DNA from: G965267185 sp965267185
Lineage (GTDB): Bacteria > Pseudomonadota > Alphaproteobacteria > UBA6615
DNA: 64,000 bases
Direction: 5' to 3'
Assembly: GCA_965267185.1 (NCBI GenBank)
Contig: OZ253937.1
Coordinates: forward strand, 124,001 to 188,000
Made by a program: the position numbers and the translations under genes. Below the pieces are notes generated by a model. It was not told where the DNA came from. It saw only the letters and a program-made list of their open reading frames with translations, and did not search any database. Position 1 is the first letter of the stretch, and each line of letters begins with the position of its first letter. Positions 36,847-45,649 of the stretch are shown here, piece by piece.

Positions 36847-37899
36847 TTAACCCAGATCCTTCGCAATCACGGGTCCGAGGCCATTGGCCACGAACAGGGG
36901 AAGCCGCTTCCAGCAGGAAATCAGCATCCGGTATTTTGGATTGGTTGGGTTGATATTGGGAACCTCTGTGCCGTTCACAATTTTGTATTCATAAACAAGG
37001 GATTCCGGCTCGAACCCCCAGTTCTTCTTGAACGCGAAAGAGCCGGTTCCGCGCTTGCTCCGGCCGAAGTCGAAGACCTTGTGGCCCTTCTCGCAGGCGC
37101 GGCGCATGGTCTCCCAATACATGAAGTCGTTGGCCGCGAGCTGGCGGGCGGACGCGCCGCCGCCGCCGTAATAGGGAAGGACTTCGTCGCGGAAATAAAA
37201 GTTCATGACCGCGCTGACAGGCGTGCCGTCGTGAACGATGGTGAGGAACTCGCAGGCGTCGCCGAAGGCAGATTTCAGCGCCGTGACATACTTCTTGGTG
37301 AAAACCGGCGTCCCCAAATTGCGGACGCTCTCCGCGTAGAGGGCGTAGAACCGGTCCGGATCTGCGTCGATCTCGCTTGTCAGGCCGAATTTGATCCCCT
37401 TGCGCACCATCGCGCGCTGTTTGCGGGGGATCGCTTTCAGGTTGACCTCCGGATCGGGGTCGATGTCCTTGCGGAAGGTCGCGTAGAGCTCATCGTTGCG
37501 TGCCCAATCGGCGTGGGAGGGGGCGGCGAGCCGGAACTCCAAATAGTCGACCTTGAGCCGCTCGGCGAGTTCGATCGCGGCACGCTCCAAAGCGATTTCG
37601 GCCGTTTGGCTGATCGCGACCGGTCCGCCATAGACGCCGAACGCAGTAGAGATTAGCGCATTGCTGAACAGGCGGCTGCGAATGTGCACCAGCGGCAGAA
37701 CGCCGACGATCTGGCTGCCCAGACGGGCGCACAGGAAATGGCAGCGATGACCGAAACTCTTCTCGATCACGGCTTTCCAATCGCAGAGATGAAAGAACGT
37801 GGCATCCGAGCGCGATTGCACGAAAGTATTCCAGGCTGGCGCCATGGACGCTTCGAATTCGCACACCTCGATCGGTGCAGCGGGGCCGGTGCCGTTCAT
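36847..37899 (-). CDS. FemAB-like protein, XrtA/PEP-CTERM-associated (TIGR03019-like)
   Basis: A 350-residue FemAB-type GNAT protein. The motifs IPRKQRAMVRKGIKFG (basic helix, about residues 153-168) and FDFGRSKRGTGSFAFKKNWG (about 290-309) are those of the FemAB family tied to exosortase A. FemAB proteins classically transfer amino acids from aminoacyl-tRNA; here the acceptor is unknown, perhaps the EPS or a precursor. It overlaps the upstream deacetylase gene by 4 bases and precedes xrtA by 5, so the three are one operon. Confidence 0.9.
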   Translation of the reverse strand: MNGTGPAAPIEVCEFEASMAPAWNTFVQSRSDATFFHLCDWKAVIEKSFGHRCHFLCARLGSQIVGVLPLVHIRSRLFSNALISTAFGVYGGPVAISQTAEIALERAAIELAERLKVDYLEFRLAAPSHADWARNDELYATFRKDIDPDPEVNLKAIPRKQRAMVRKGIKFGLTSEIDADPDRFYALYAESVRNLGTPVFTKKYVTALKSAFGDACEFLTIVHDGTPVSAVMNFYFRDEVLPYYGGGGASARQLAANDFMYWETMRRACEKGHKVFDFGRSKRGTGSFAFKKNWGFEPESLVYEYKIVNGTEVPNINPTNPKYRMLISCWKRLPLFVANGLGPVIAKDLG

Positions 37900-38867
37900 T
37901 GCGCGGCCCCATGCGGCAGGAATACCGCATCCATGCGGTCCCAGTTGAAATCGGACAGGAGCCGGCTCAGGCGCGACTTCATTTTGTTCAGGTTGAGATA
38001 GTGCCGCGTCCGGGTTTTTAACGATACGCCAGGGATCCGCGGTTGCTCCGGATCGAGTTCCCAGGGATGGAAGTAGAAGATACTGGGCGCGTTCTCTTTC
38101 TGATTAAGGCGGCGCGTCGCCCAGCGGGTCAGCGGGTAGGGCATTAGGCGGAAATAGCCGCCCCCGCCGCACGGGAAGTTGCGCCCAAACAGGCGCGCCG
38201 TCGAGATCGGCACCTCGAGAAAGTCGCCTCCCTCGCCAGTTTGAAACGCGTGACGGGGCGCGTTCGGCATGCCGTAGAGGTCGTGGCGAATGGGGTAGAT
38301 ACTCGAGCTGTAGCTGTAGCCTTCTTCGGCCAAAACATCGAAGGCCCAGAGATTTTGGGCGCCGATCGAAAAGCTGGCCGCCCGGTAGCCGCAAACCGGC
38401 ACGCCGGCGATGTCTTCCAAACAGCGTTTGGCGCCGCGAACATCGTTGCGGAACTCTTCGGGGTTTTGTTCGGTGACGCGCACATGATCTTGACCATGGC
38501 TCGCCAGTTCGTGACCGCCGGCGACGATCTTGCGCACCAGTTGCGGATAGCGCTCGCCGACCCAGCCGAGGGTGAAGAACGTGGCGCGGACATCGTGCGC
38601 GTCGAACAGCGCCAGAATGGTCTCGACATTCTGCTCGACCCGGCACGGATAGGAATCCCAGTCGTCGCGACTGATTTTGTTGGCGAAAGCGGAGACTTGA
38701 AAATAATCCTCGACGTCGACGGTCATCGCGTTGGTCAAACCGCTGCGCCGGGCGATGTCGGGTGATGGTGCTGCGCCATTGGATGCGCGCACAGCTTCGT
38801 CGCCGGTCCGATTGTGGGCGCCGATCTGACGATCGTTTGATAGATCTGTTGGCGTCAACAAATTCAA
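37896..38867 (-). CDS. Polysaccharide deacetylase, XrtA/PEP-CTERM-associated (TIGR03006-like)
   Basis: A 323-residue NodB-fold deacetylase. NAMTVDVEDYFQVSAF is the family signature with the metal-site Asp-Glu-Asp, SHGQDH is the second motif, and GYRAASFSI the third; IFYFHPWELDPEQP is the conserved end. It removes acetyl groups from a sugar in the EPS or its precursor. There is no in-frame ATG before the core, so I accept TTG at 38867, which has GGGAG 6 bases upstream. It is the first gene of the deacetylase-FemAB-xrtA-amidotransferase operon, 126 bases after the ATPase gene. Confidence 0.9.
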   Translation of the reverse strand: MNLLTPTDLSNDRQIGAHNRTGDEAVRASNGAAPSPDIARRSGLTNAMTVDVEDYFQVSAFANKISRDDWDSYPCRVEQNVETILALFDAHDVRATFFTLGWVGERYPQLVRKIVAGGHELASHGQDHVRVTEQNPEEFRNDVRGAKRCLEDIAGVPVCGYRAASFSIGAQNLWAFDVLAEEGYSYSSSIYPIRHDLYGMPNAPRHAFQTGEGGDFLEVPISTARLFGRNFPCGGGGYFRLMPYPLTRWATRRLNQKENAPSIFYFHPWELDPEQPRIPGVSLKTRTRHYLNLNKMKSRLSRLLSDFNWDRMDAVFLPHGAAQ

Positions 38868-38993
38868 TTCACTCTCCCGAGATCGCTTGCGCGTTCCTCG
38901 CTTACTACCTTTGGCCGCTTCTGCCCATCGACCTACATGTCGCAGGCGCGTTCTCTGCCCGTGTCGTCACCTGAGTCTTCGAGTTGTTGCCCC

Positions 38994-39827
38994 CTAGGAT
39001 GAAAAAGCCAATGCAAGGCCTTCGTCTGACATATCGTGCACAACTTCGCCGACGAGCTCGGCGTCGATGCTGTGCGAACTTTCGATAAATCCGTGCAGGA
39101 ATATCCGGTCGGCGAGCAGATTGATCTTTCGTGGCACGCCGCCGCTGGCGTCGTAAATCATCTGAAATGCCTGATCGGAGATATCCGGGTCTCCGGTCCA
39201 GCCCACTTGGCGCAATCTATGTTCGATATAAAGGCGGGTTTCTTCGGCGCTGAGCGGGCCCAAGTGATACGAGGTGATAACGCGCTGGCGCAGCTGTTCC
39301 AGGTCTTTGCTGGCCAGCGTGCTGCGGAACTCCGGCTGCCCGAGCAAATAGATTTGCAGCAGCGGCTTGCCGTCCAAATGGACGTTGGAGAGCATCCGCA
39401 ACTCCTCGAGCGCTCCGTGCGGCAAGTTCTGCGCTTCGTCGATGAAGAGGAGGACGGGTTTTCCCAGCCGGTGGCTGTCGATCAGAAATTGCTGAATGCG
39501 GTTGAACACCGATGCCTTGTCAACGCCCTCTTGCGGCACGCCGAAAGCCTCGGCGACCATGCGGAGCATGTTGTCGGCGTCGAGCAGGGTCGATACCACC
39601 TTGACCGCAACAAGGTTGCGCCCGACAAACGTCGATAGAATGTAGTCGACGAGTGTGGTTTTACCGGCACCGATTTCGCCGGTGATGACGATGAATCCTT
39701 CACCCCGGCTGATACCGTAGTTCAGATACGCCAGCGCTTTCTTATGCGGACGCGCATCGAAGTAAAACCGGTGATCGGGGGTTAGCCGGAACGGCGGTCC
39801 CGCCAGGTTGTAAAAATCCGTGTACAC
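38994..39827 (-). CDS. AAA ATPase, XrtA-associated, ExeA-like (TIGR03015-like)
   Basis: A 277-residue ATPase. The opening MYTDFYNLAGPPFRLTPDHR is typical of this family. Walker A is GEIGAGKTT (residues 50-58), Walker B is LLFIDEAQNL (about 125), and a sensor-type region follows. Relatives (ExeA-like) supply energy to secretion or assembly machines; in XrtA loci the exact partner is unknown. Its usual partners, the export and chain-length genes, lie 23 kb away at the right end of this window, so the core cluster is split here. It is upstream of, and probably co-regulated with, the xrtA operon. Confidence 0.9.
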   Translation of the reverse strand: MYTDFYNLAGPPFRLTPDHRFYFDARPHKKALAYLNYGISRGEGFIVITGEIGAGKTTLVDYILSTFVGRNLVAVKVVSTLLDADNMLRMVAEAFGVPQEGVDKASVFNRIQQFLIDSHRLGKPVLLFIDEAQNLPHGALEELRMLSNVHLDGKPLLQIYLLGQPEFRSTLASKDLEQLRQRVITSYHLGPLSAEETRLYIEHRLRQVGWTGDPDISDQAFQMIYDASGGVPRKINLLADRIFLHGFIESSHSIDAELVGEVVHDMSDEGLALAFSS

Positions 39828-40456
39828 GATCTCGCACCACTCTATTTCGTACGGCCAAGTTTGATGAGACGAAGGACGTTGGGCCGGTTGGTTACGTTAC
39901 TCTTGGCTCTAGACTTCATCCGGTTGTGCCGACGGCACGCTAGACGTTGTCATTTCTAGGGCAATTGCGATTCTCGTATACATATTTGCCCTTCCATCTC
40001 GCTTGAACAAAGCCGATCAATTCTTGATTGGCATGCTCTCTTCAAGGACTGGTTCAATAACATATTGCCCTAAGAAATGGAACAATATTTGGATTGTCTT
40101 AACCCTAATACTGGAGAACATCATTTATTGCGTTTTTGCATTATATTGATGCTTCCGATAACTATATGATGTGTTCACCTACCATTGAAAGCCAGTCTGT
40201 TGTCTTCTGCAATTCTACTGTGACTATGTCACACTAAAATCACGCGGGATTGATAACAACGATGAGTTAACCAGCAACGTGGACGAAAATAGTTAGGGAA
40301 TCACCAATCTATGGAACACCGTCCATCTCGTTGGTCCAATCTTAATCTCGTTTCCCTACAAACGCCTAGATACCCCATTGTTTTACCTGGCCGGCAGGGG
40401 CAGATCGACGCAGGCCGCCGATCCTTGCCGCATAAAAGATTGCCCATGAAAATACT
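39828..40456. other. 629-base intergenic region between ATPase and galE
   Basis: Divergent genes flank this gap, so it must carry promoters for the XrtA operon (minus) and galE (plus). Bases 39950-40300 are markedly AT-rich. A minus-strand open frame reaches in from galE but has no protein-like features and is a shadow. No RNA gene, sigma-54 site or repeat was identified. Confidence 0.5.
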
Positions 40457-41452
40457 ATGACGAACCAAAGCGTTCTTATTACCGGGGGCGCCGGGTATAT
40501 CGGTAGCCACGCTGTGCTGGTGTTCCGCGACGCCGGTCATAAAGTTGTGGTGCTCGACGATCTTTCCACAGGGCACCGCACGGCTGTGCCCGGTGATGTG
40601 CTGTTCGTCGAAGGCAACGCAGGCAATCAAGCGCTGGTTCGGCAGCTGATCGAAGAGCACGATGTGGGCACTGTGGTTCATTTCGCGGGCAGCATCGTCG
40701 TGCCGGAATCGGTCGAAAATCCGCTGAAATATTACGAAAACAATACGGCCGTCAGCCGGAACCTGATTCGAGCTTGTGTCGACAATGAGGTGAAGAACTT
40801 CATCTTCTCGTCCACCGCTGCAGTCTATGGAATACCGGACCATGTGCCGGTCGCCGAAACGGCGCCGACCGTGCCCATCAACCCCTATGGCAGCTCGAAG
40901 CTGATGACCGAGTGGGTTTTGCGCGACACCGCACTAGCGCACGACTTTAGGTACGTGGCGCTGCGCTATTTCAACGTTGCCGGCGCCGATCCGAAAGGGC
41001 GGACCGGCCAGTCGACAGCGCAAGCGACCCATCTGCTAAAGGTGACCTGCCAGGTTGCTTTGGGGCAACGGCCCCATCTGGACGTGTTTGGCGACGACTA
41101 CGACACCCGCGACGGCACCTGTATCCGCGACTACATCCATGTGACCGATCTCGCGCAAGCCCATCTTGACGCTTTCGAATATCTGAACGCTGGAAATGAG
41201 AGCTGCGTATTGAACTGCGGCTATGGCACGGGCACCACGGTTAATGAGGCCATCGCGGCAGTGCGGCGGGTGATCAATGCAGACTTCGCGGTGCGCATCG
41301 CGCCCCGGCGCCCCGGCGACGCCCCTAGTCTTGTGGCCGACAACAGCCTCATTCAAGAAACGCTCGGTTGGAAACCCCAATACGATGACACCGACGTCAT
41401 CGTGAAAACGGCGCTCGACTGGGAGCGGCATCTGGCTGAGACGAACGGCTGA
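40457..41452 (+). CDS. galE: UDP-glucose 4-epimerase
   Basis: A 331-residue short-chain dehydrogenase-fold epimerase. The NAD-binding motif is GGAGYIG (residues 10-16), the catalytic Ser lies in FSSTAAVYG and the catalytic Tyr/Lys pair in YGSSK. The later segment RYFNVAGAD is a GalE signature. It interconverts UDP-Glc and UDP-Gal (or the HexNAc forms). Its 3' end overlaps the convergent VanZ-like gene by 56 bases. Upstream is a 629-base AT-rich gap. Confidence 0.93.
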   Translation: MTNQSVLITGGAGYIGSHAVLVFRDAGHKVVVLDDLSTGHRTAVPGDVLFVEGNAGNQALVRQLIEEHDVGTVVHFAGSIVVPESVENPLKYYENNTAVSRNLIRACVDNEVKNFIFSSTAAVYGIPDHVPVAETAPTVPINPYGSSKLMTEWVLRDTALAHDFRYVALRYFNVAGADPKGRTGQSTAQATHLLKVTCQVALGQRPHLDVFGDDYDTRDGTCIRDYIHVTDLAQAHLDAFEYLNAGNESCVLNCGYGTGTTVNEAIAAVRRVINADFAVRIAPRRPGDAPSLVADNSLIQETLGWKPQYDDTDVIVKTALDWERHLAETNG

Positions 41453-42587
41453 ACGCCGCTCCGCCGCGGTGGAAGCCCGATACAATGAACACCGCCACAA
41501 GGGCCACAAGCGGATCGGTGACTTCCGGAACGTGCCCGAGATAGTGGATTTGCAAGTATTCGAGGAGCGCCACTGGGACAATCGCTAGGGGAATGCTCCA
41601 GACCAACCGCAGATTGAGCTGCCACACCAGGTAAACCAGGCTGCCGTAGACGAACACTTTACGGCTCGCGGATAGCGCGTTGCCGAAGATCGATCCGTCG
41701 AGGAAGGATTCAAAAGGTAGCCAGCTAAACGGTAATGGCCGGGGAGACGGTATGAACGGATACAGCCCGGCGGCGAACAGCATCGCGATAAGCAGGATCA
41801 GCAGGACAATGACCTGCGATTTTCCCAGACGCGAAACGATCCCCCACCACAACACCACCGCAATGAGAGCGCCCGCCACCGCGGACGCCGTCACCGCGTT
41901 GGCAACGATTACAGCCTCCAGCGCGAACACCACAACGATGAGGGCCGGCAGCCAGTTGCTCCATCTGTCGTGGGGCCGCGCATGTTTGAGCAGATAGGCG
42001 ACGATTAGCCAGGCAACGGCGTCGTGAAAGAGGGTCATCGGGTCGAGGGCCGGCCGTACAAACAACGGGTCGAAGCTGCCGAGAATGGCTTCGGTATTCA
42101 GCGACGGGATAAGGGGCAGGAGGCGGAAGACTATCCAGCTAAAAATAAGGATCACCGGTACGACGTGCGGCCGGTTCGCATCCCGCGTGAATCTCGCCAC
42201 ATAACCGCGGCAGCCGACGCCGACCAGGATACCGGCCCACACCCCGCTGAGGTTCCACAGCGCGTCTTGCATATTTGCGTCGCGCGAGGGGAGATAGAGC
42301 TGTGCGAGTTGCGTCGCAAGGGCGAATGCGCCGCCGAGGATTGTCACGTAGGCGATGCGGCGCGCCAGTGGTTTGGATTGCCACCCGGCGACGACGCCAA
42401 GAAAGCCGAACGGGAAAAACAGGATGATGTTTCCCAGAATATCATTGGGATGGTGGCTGTGGTTGCAGCACGACGCCACGAACGCCCGGATCAAAGCCGG
42501 GTCGATATCGCGCGGCCTGAAATCGAACGGAAAGAACGAGCCGTAGGCGATCAGCACGGCGACCGCGATCCACAGTCTAATCACCAT
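41397..42587 (-). CDS. VanZ-like membrane protein
   Basis: A 396-residue protein with about nine to ten hydrophobic segments. The region HHPNDILGNIILFFPFGFLG is the VanZ-family signature, with SRDANMQDALWNLSG following. VanZ-like proteins appear in many EPS loci but their biochemical role is unknown. The last 56 bases lie inside the 3' end of galE on the other strand; the final residues of both proteins look normal, so the overlap is probably real. It diverges from the asparagine-synthase paralogue across 159 bases. Confidence 0.85.
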   Translation of the reverse strand: MVIRLWIAVAVLIAYGSFFPFDFRPRDIDPALIRAFVASCCNHSHHPNDILGNIILFFPFGFLGVVAGWQSKPLARRIAYVTILGGAFALATQLAQLYLPSRDANMQDALWNLSGVWAGILVGVGCRGYVARFTRDANRPHVVPVILIFSWIVFRLLPLIPSLNTEAILGSFDPLFVRPALDPMTLFHDAVAWLIVAYLLKHARPHDRWSNWLPALIVVVFALEAVIVANAVTASAVAGALIAVVLWWGIVSRLGKSQVIVLLILLIAMLFAAGLYPFIPSPRPLPFSWLPFESFLDGSIFGNALSASRKVFVYGSLVYLVWQLNLRLVWSIPLAIVPVALLEYLQIHYLGHVPEVTDPLVALVAVFIVSGFHRGGAAFSRSSQPDAAPSRAPFSR

Positions 42588-42746
42588 ATCGGCGTGCCGA
42601 ATCTGATTGAGCGGTAGATAATCAAACGATTCACAGACATCGGTTACGGTATAGCCTTGGTCAACACCTTAGGGGAATTCCATTCACGATTAAGTGCCGG
42701 CCTTGGCACCCCGTACCGTCAGCCCGCCTGACTCCGAGATCCGAGT

Positions 42747-44480
42747 ATGGCCGATTTTATTCTTTGTCCCGGCGCCGGTGGTATTGCGTTAGCGCGCCTT
42801 GCGGCGGAACGCATGACCGATGCAGGTCTGTCTTTCGATGTTGTCGCCGATGGCCCGTGGGGCGCCCTCCTATTGCGCGAAACCGACAACGATCCGCACG
42901 AAAGCTTCGCTGCGTTCGACAACGGCGACTTTATCCTGCGCAGCGGTTTCTTCAGCCGGGAGGGTAAGGCCGGCCGCTCCGCCCTGGAAAACTTTTTTCG
43001 AGCCTTCGATCCGGCGCGGCCCGGTCTGCAGGACGCTATGGGGCAGTTCTGCCTCGTCATCCGCAAGGCCGGTAAGATTTATCTGCTCAGCGATGCGTTG
43101 GGCTGCAACAAGATTTACCACGACACCGGTCATCTGGTGTTCTCCAACCTGTTTGTCGGGGCGGCGGAGAATGCCGGGAGTCTCAGCCTCGACCTTCAAG
43201 GGTGCTACGAGTACGCGTGGAGCGCGGTAACGTCGGGTGAGAAAACCTTCTTCCGCGAGCTACGCTGCTTGCCGGCCGAACATATGGCGAGTATCGCTGC
43301 GGACGGCGCAGTCGCTCTCTCAGCGTTGCCGCCGCTGGAATTGCACGAGGAAGATGACGCCGGATTCGATATAGATGGGACGGTCGAACGACACCTGGCG
43401 CGTTTGCGGCGCGTTATCGCCGACTATATTTCCGCGCTCGGCGGCCAGGTTAACTTGCTGGTCTCCGGCGGCTACGATTCCCGGTTGCTCCTAGCGCTGT
43501 TGCTCGACGCCGGAGTGCGGCCGCGGCTCACAGTCTACGGCCAACCATCCGACCTCGACTGCCGCATCGCCGCCGCCGTCGCCGAGGGCGAAGGCCTCGA
43601 TTGCGAGCGGATCGATAAGTCGCGCGAACCTGTCACCAATGCGGCGGCGATTGCCGCGCAAGTCGCACACAACTATGGTCGTTTCGACGGCTGGAAGGTC
43701 TCCGGACTGTTCGACAACGGCGCCGACGCTGACGATCGCAGTGCACGGGTCGCCGGCGGTTGGCTCAAGATGAACGGCTCCGTCGGCGAGATCTATCGTA
43801 ACTTTTTCTATTTGCCCGGCCGCCGGCTCTCGGCGCGCCAGCTCGTCGCCACATTCTATGCGCGCTATGATCCGTCAGCCTGCACGGCGGAATTCGATGC
43901 GGCGTCATACGAGACCCAATTGGCGGGGGAGGTCGAGACCGCGCTGCGCGTGACCGGCCGGCGGTTGACCCGCGCGCAAGTTGAACTGGCCTATCCGCTC
44001 TTCCGCGCGAGGTACTGGACAGCGCGCGACGTTCCGATCAATCAGGGGTTTGGGCCTTTCTTGGTGCCGTTCATGGAGCCGTCGGTAATCCGCGGCACGT
44101 GTGACATTCCGCTTGCTTGGAAAAACCACGGGCGGTTCGAGGCGCGTATGATTCGAAGCTTAAGCGCGCGTCTGGCGGCTTACCCCACCAGCTACGGTCA
44201 CAGCTTCGCCGTAGATCCGCCTCTATCACGCGTTCTGCGATCGCAAACGACCTACCGCCGCCCCATATGGCTGCGGCGCCTGAGTTACCGGTTGCAGCAA
44301 AGAGGCGCGATCCAGAGGCCCTGGTATTTGAGCCCGGCTTATCTTGCCGCGGTGATCGATCCCGATCTGCCGGTAATGAGCCGGCTGTTCACGCCTTCGG
44401 CCATTCACGACAACGAAGTTTTCAACCGCGTCGCCACATTAGAGTACCTTTGCGAAAAACTTAGAAACTTTAGTGTTTAG
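42747..44480 (+). CDS. Asparagine-synthase-like protein without glutaminase nucleophile
   Basis: A 577-residue protein whose N-terminal half resembles a degenerate class II glutaminase fold but begins Met-Ala-Asp, with no Cys at position 2. The C-terminal half keeps the ATP-pyrophosphatase loop SGGYDSRLLLAL (about residues 237-248). This combination is like beta-lactam synthetase and related adenylating enzymes that activate a carboxyl without using glutamine. It could thus make an amide using another amine, or adenylate a sugar acid. It stands alone on the plus strand between gaps of 159 and 249 bases. Confidence 0.75.
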   Translation: MADFILCPGAGGIALARLAAERMTDAGLSFDVVADGPWGALLLRETDNDPHESFAAFDNGDFILRSGFFSREGKAGRSALENFFRAFDPARPGLQDAMGQFCLVIRKAGKIYLLSDALGCNKIYHDTGHLVFSNLFVGAAENAGSLSLDLQGCYEYAWSAVTSGEKTFFRELRCLPAEHMASIAADGAVALSALPPLELHEEDDAGFDIDGTVERHLARLRRVIADYISALGGQVNLLVSGGYDSRLLLALLLDAGVRPRLTVYGQPSDLDCRIAAAVAEGEGLDCERIDKSREPVTNAAAIAAQVAHNYGRFDGWKVSGLFDNGADADDRSARVAGGWLKMNGSVGEIYRNFFYLPGRRLSARQLVATFYARYDPSACTAEFDAASYETQLAGEVETALRVTGRRLTRAQVELAYPLFRARYWTARDVPINQGFGPFLVPFMEPSVIRGTCDIPLAWKNHGRFEARMIRSLSARLAAYPTSYGHSFAVDPPLSRVLRSQTTYRRPIWLRRLSYRLQQRGAIQRPWYLSPAYLAAVIDPDLPVMSRLFTPSAIHDNEVFNRVATLEYLCEKLRNFSV

Positions 44481-44729
44481 TGTCTGTAATAATCAGGACA
44501 CATCAATGTAATATAAATGAAAAGAAACGAGCGTAGTATATGTTGCGTATTATTACTATTATGGTGCGGATAATTATTCATTAATATTGCGTTAATTTAT
44601 TCTCCCTAAGGTACCACAAGACATCGATCTCATTTGGAGCGGAGCTGGGCGTGCATCCGGCGTCCCATCTTTTTGCCAATGTTGGCCGCGACAATGAGAC
44701 AGAGCGCTTAGCAGAAGGCAGAGCTGACG

Positions 44730-44891
44730 ATGGATGACCGGGTTACGGGCCCCCTGGACGATTGCACCGCCCCTAACAAAGTGCGCCACCGCAAGGTGCG
44801 TAGTTGGCTGGCTTTTTCGGCGCTAATATTAGTAGCCGCCGCCGGTTACGGAGTCCTGTTCTGGGTGTTTGATATCTGGTCGGGCGGTTAG
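44730..44891 (+). CDS. Small membrane protein (53 aa)
   Basis: A 53-codon frame from ATG at 44730 to TAG at 44889-44891. The N-terminal 28 residues are polar and basic; then SWLAFSALILVAAAGYGVLF and a few more hydrophobic residues make one membrane helix, ending FDIWSGG. It precedes a tRNA-like gene. I do not recognise a family; support is the helix and the positively charged flank before it. Confidence 0.4.
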   Translation: MDDRVTGPLDDCTAPNKVRHRKVRSWLAFSALILVAAAGYGVLFWVFDIWSGG

Positions 44892-44946
44892 AAGCGATTC
44901 CGGCAACCAACTGCTGTTGTCCGAAACGATGGATGACCGGTTTTCG

Positions 44947-45022
44947 AGGCGCGTAGCTCAGCGGCAGAGCGCTGCTTTTACTCGGCAGAGGTCGGAGGTT
45001 CGAATCCTACCCGCGCCTACCA
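44947..45022 (+). tRNA. tRNA-Val(TAC)-like gene with unusual features, possibly degenerate
   Basis: The 76 bases fold as a cloverleaf: acceptor AGGCGCG with CGCGCCT, encoded CCA at 45020-45022, D stem GCTC/GAGC, anticodon stem CTGCT/GGCAG (one G-T pair) and loop TTTACTC, giving anticodon TAC (Val). Two oddities are seen. Position 37 is T, where a purine is nearly universal. The T arm GGAGG-TTCGAAT pairs with CCTCC only if an extra A in CCTACC is bulged out. It may be a functional variant, a decaying copy or a tRNA-derived attachment site. Everything is read by eye. Confidence 0.7.
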
Positions 45023-45097
45023 GCCACATCGACCGGCACTCGCGTCAGATATTTTGTTTTTAGGAATCGGTCTTCGTTTCAGCCGGGGTTGTTACGG

Positions 45098-45301
45098 CTA
45101 AAACAAATAACGTACGAAGCCGAAGCCGGCGAGCCAGCCGCCCGCGCTCAACAAGACCCAAAATGACACGGCGCGCTCTATCGGCCAGACCTGTTCGGCT
45201 TGATAGCCGGCGTGGTCGGCAACCCGTGGGGCATCCAAGCTCGCGATCGTTTGTTCGCTTAACGCAACCCTCGGTACGATAAAGTGCTTCGATGTCGTCA
45301 T
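45098..45301 (-). CDS. Hypothetical small membrane protein (67 aa)
   Basis: A 67-residue product with a polar N-terminal part and a C-terminal hydrophobic helix, AVSFWVLLSAGGWLAGFGFV, ending in RYLF. A single C-terminal membrane anchor is the only visible feature. An overlapping 110-residue frame on the same strand (45060-45392) is Arg-rich and looks like a shadow. No family recognised. Confidence 0.45.
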   Translation of the reverse strand: MTTSKHFIVPRVALSEQTIASLDAPRVADHAGYQAEQVWPIERAVSFWVLLSAGGWLAGFGFVRYLF

Positions 45302-45508
45302 TGGGCACCCGTGCTGAATTATTCAGGGGGTAACCATCGCGCCTATTTGTTAACGAACTGATAACGGAACAAATGGGATGTAATTCGATCAAAGTCCCAT
45401 CAAATCAGAACAAACACCATTGATTTGGTCTATATGTAGCGTGTTTGTCAACAATTATTGCTAGATGTTGTGGCGCTTACGTAAACGTTATGGTTAGGAC
45501 TGCGCGAC

Positions 45509-45649
45509 ATGATGCAGGGCATCGAGGGCGTTTCGATGTGGCGGGAAGCCGCGCGGGGGGCGTTGTCGATGGTCGCCGTTTGCGCTACCAAGGCCCCGCC
45601 ATCCTGGCCGGAGCCGTTTGATCAGAATTATGTGAAAGGCCATCGATGA
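45509..45649 (+). CDS. Possible small ORF coupled to manC (46 aa)
   Basis: An ATG pair at 45509 opens 46 codons whose TGA (45647-45649) overlaps the manC ATG in an ATGA junction. AGGA lies about 10 bases upstream. The product has no recognisable domain. The coupling geometry makes a translated leader possible, but chance cannot be excluded. The rest of the gap 45302-45645 is AT-rich and otherwise featureless. Confidence 0.25.
   Translation: MMQGIEGVSMWREAARGALSMVAVCATKAPPSWPEPFDQNYVKGHR

Noticed and set aside
40301..40843. 180-residue minus-strand frame
   Set aside because: Mostly antisense to galE and without protein-like features.
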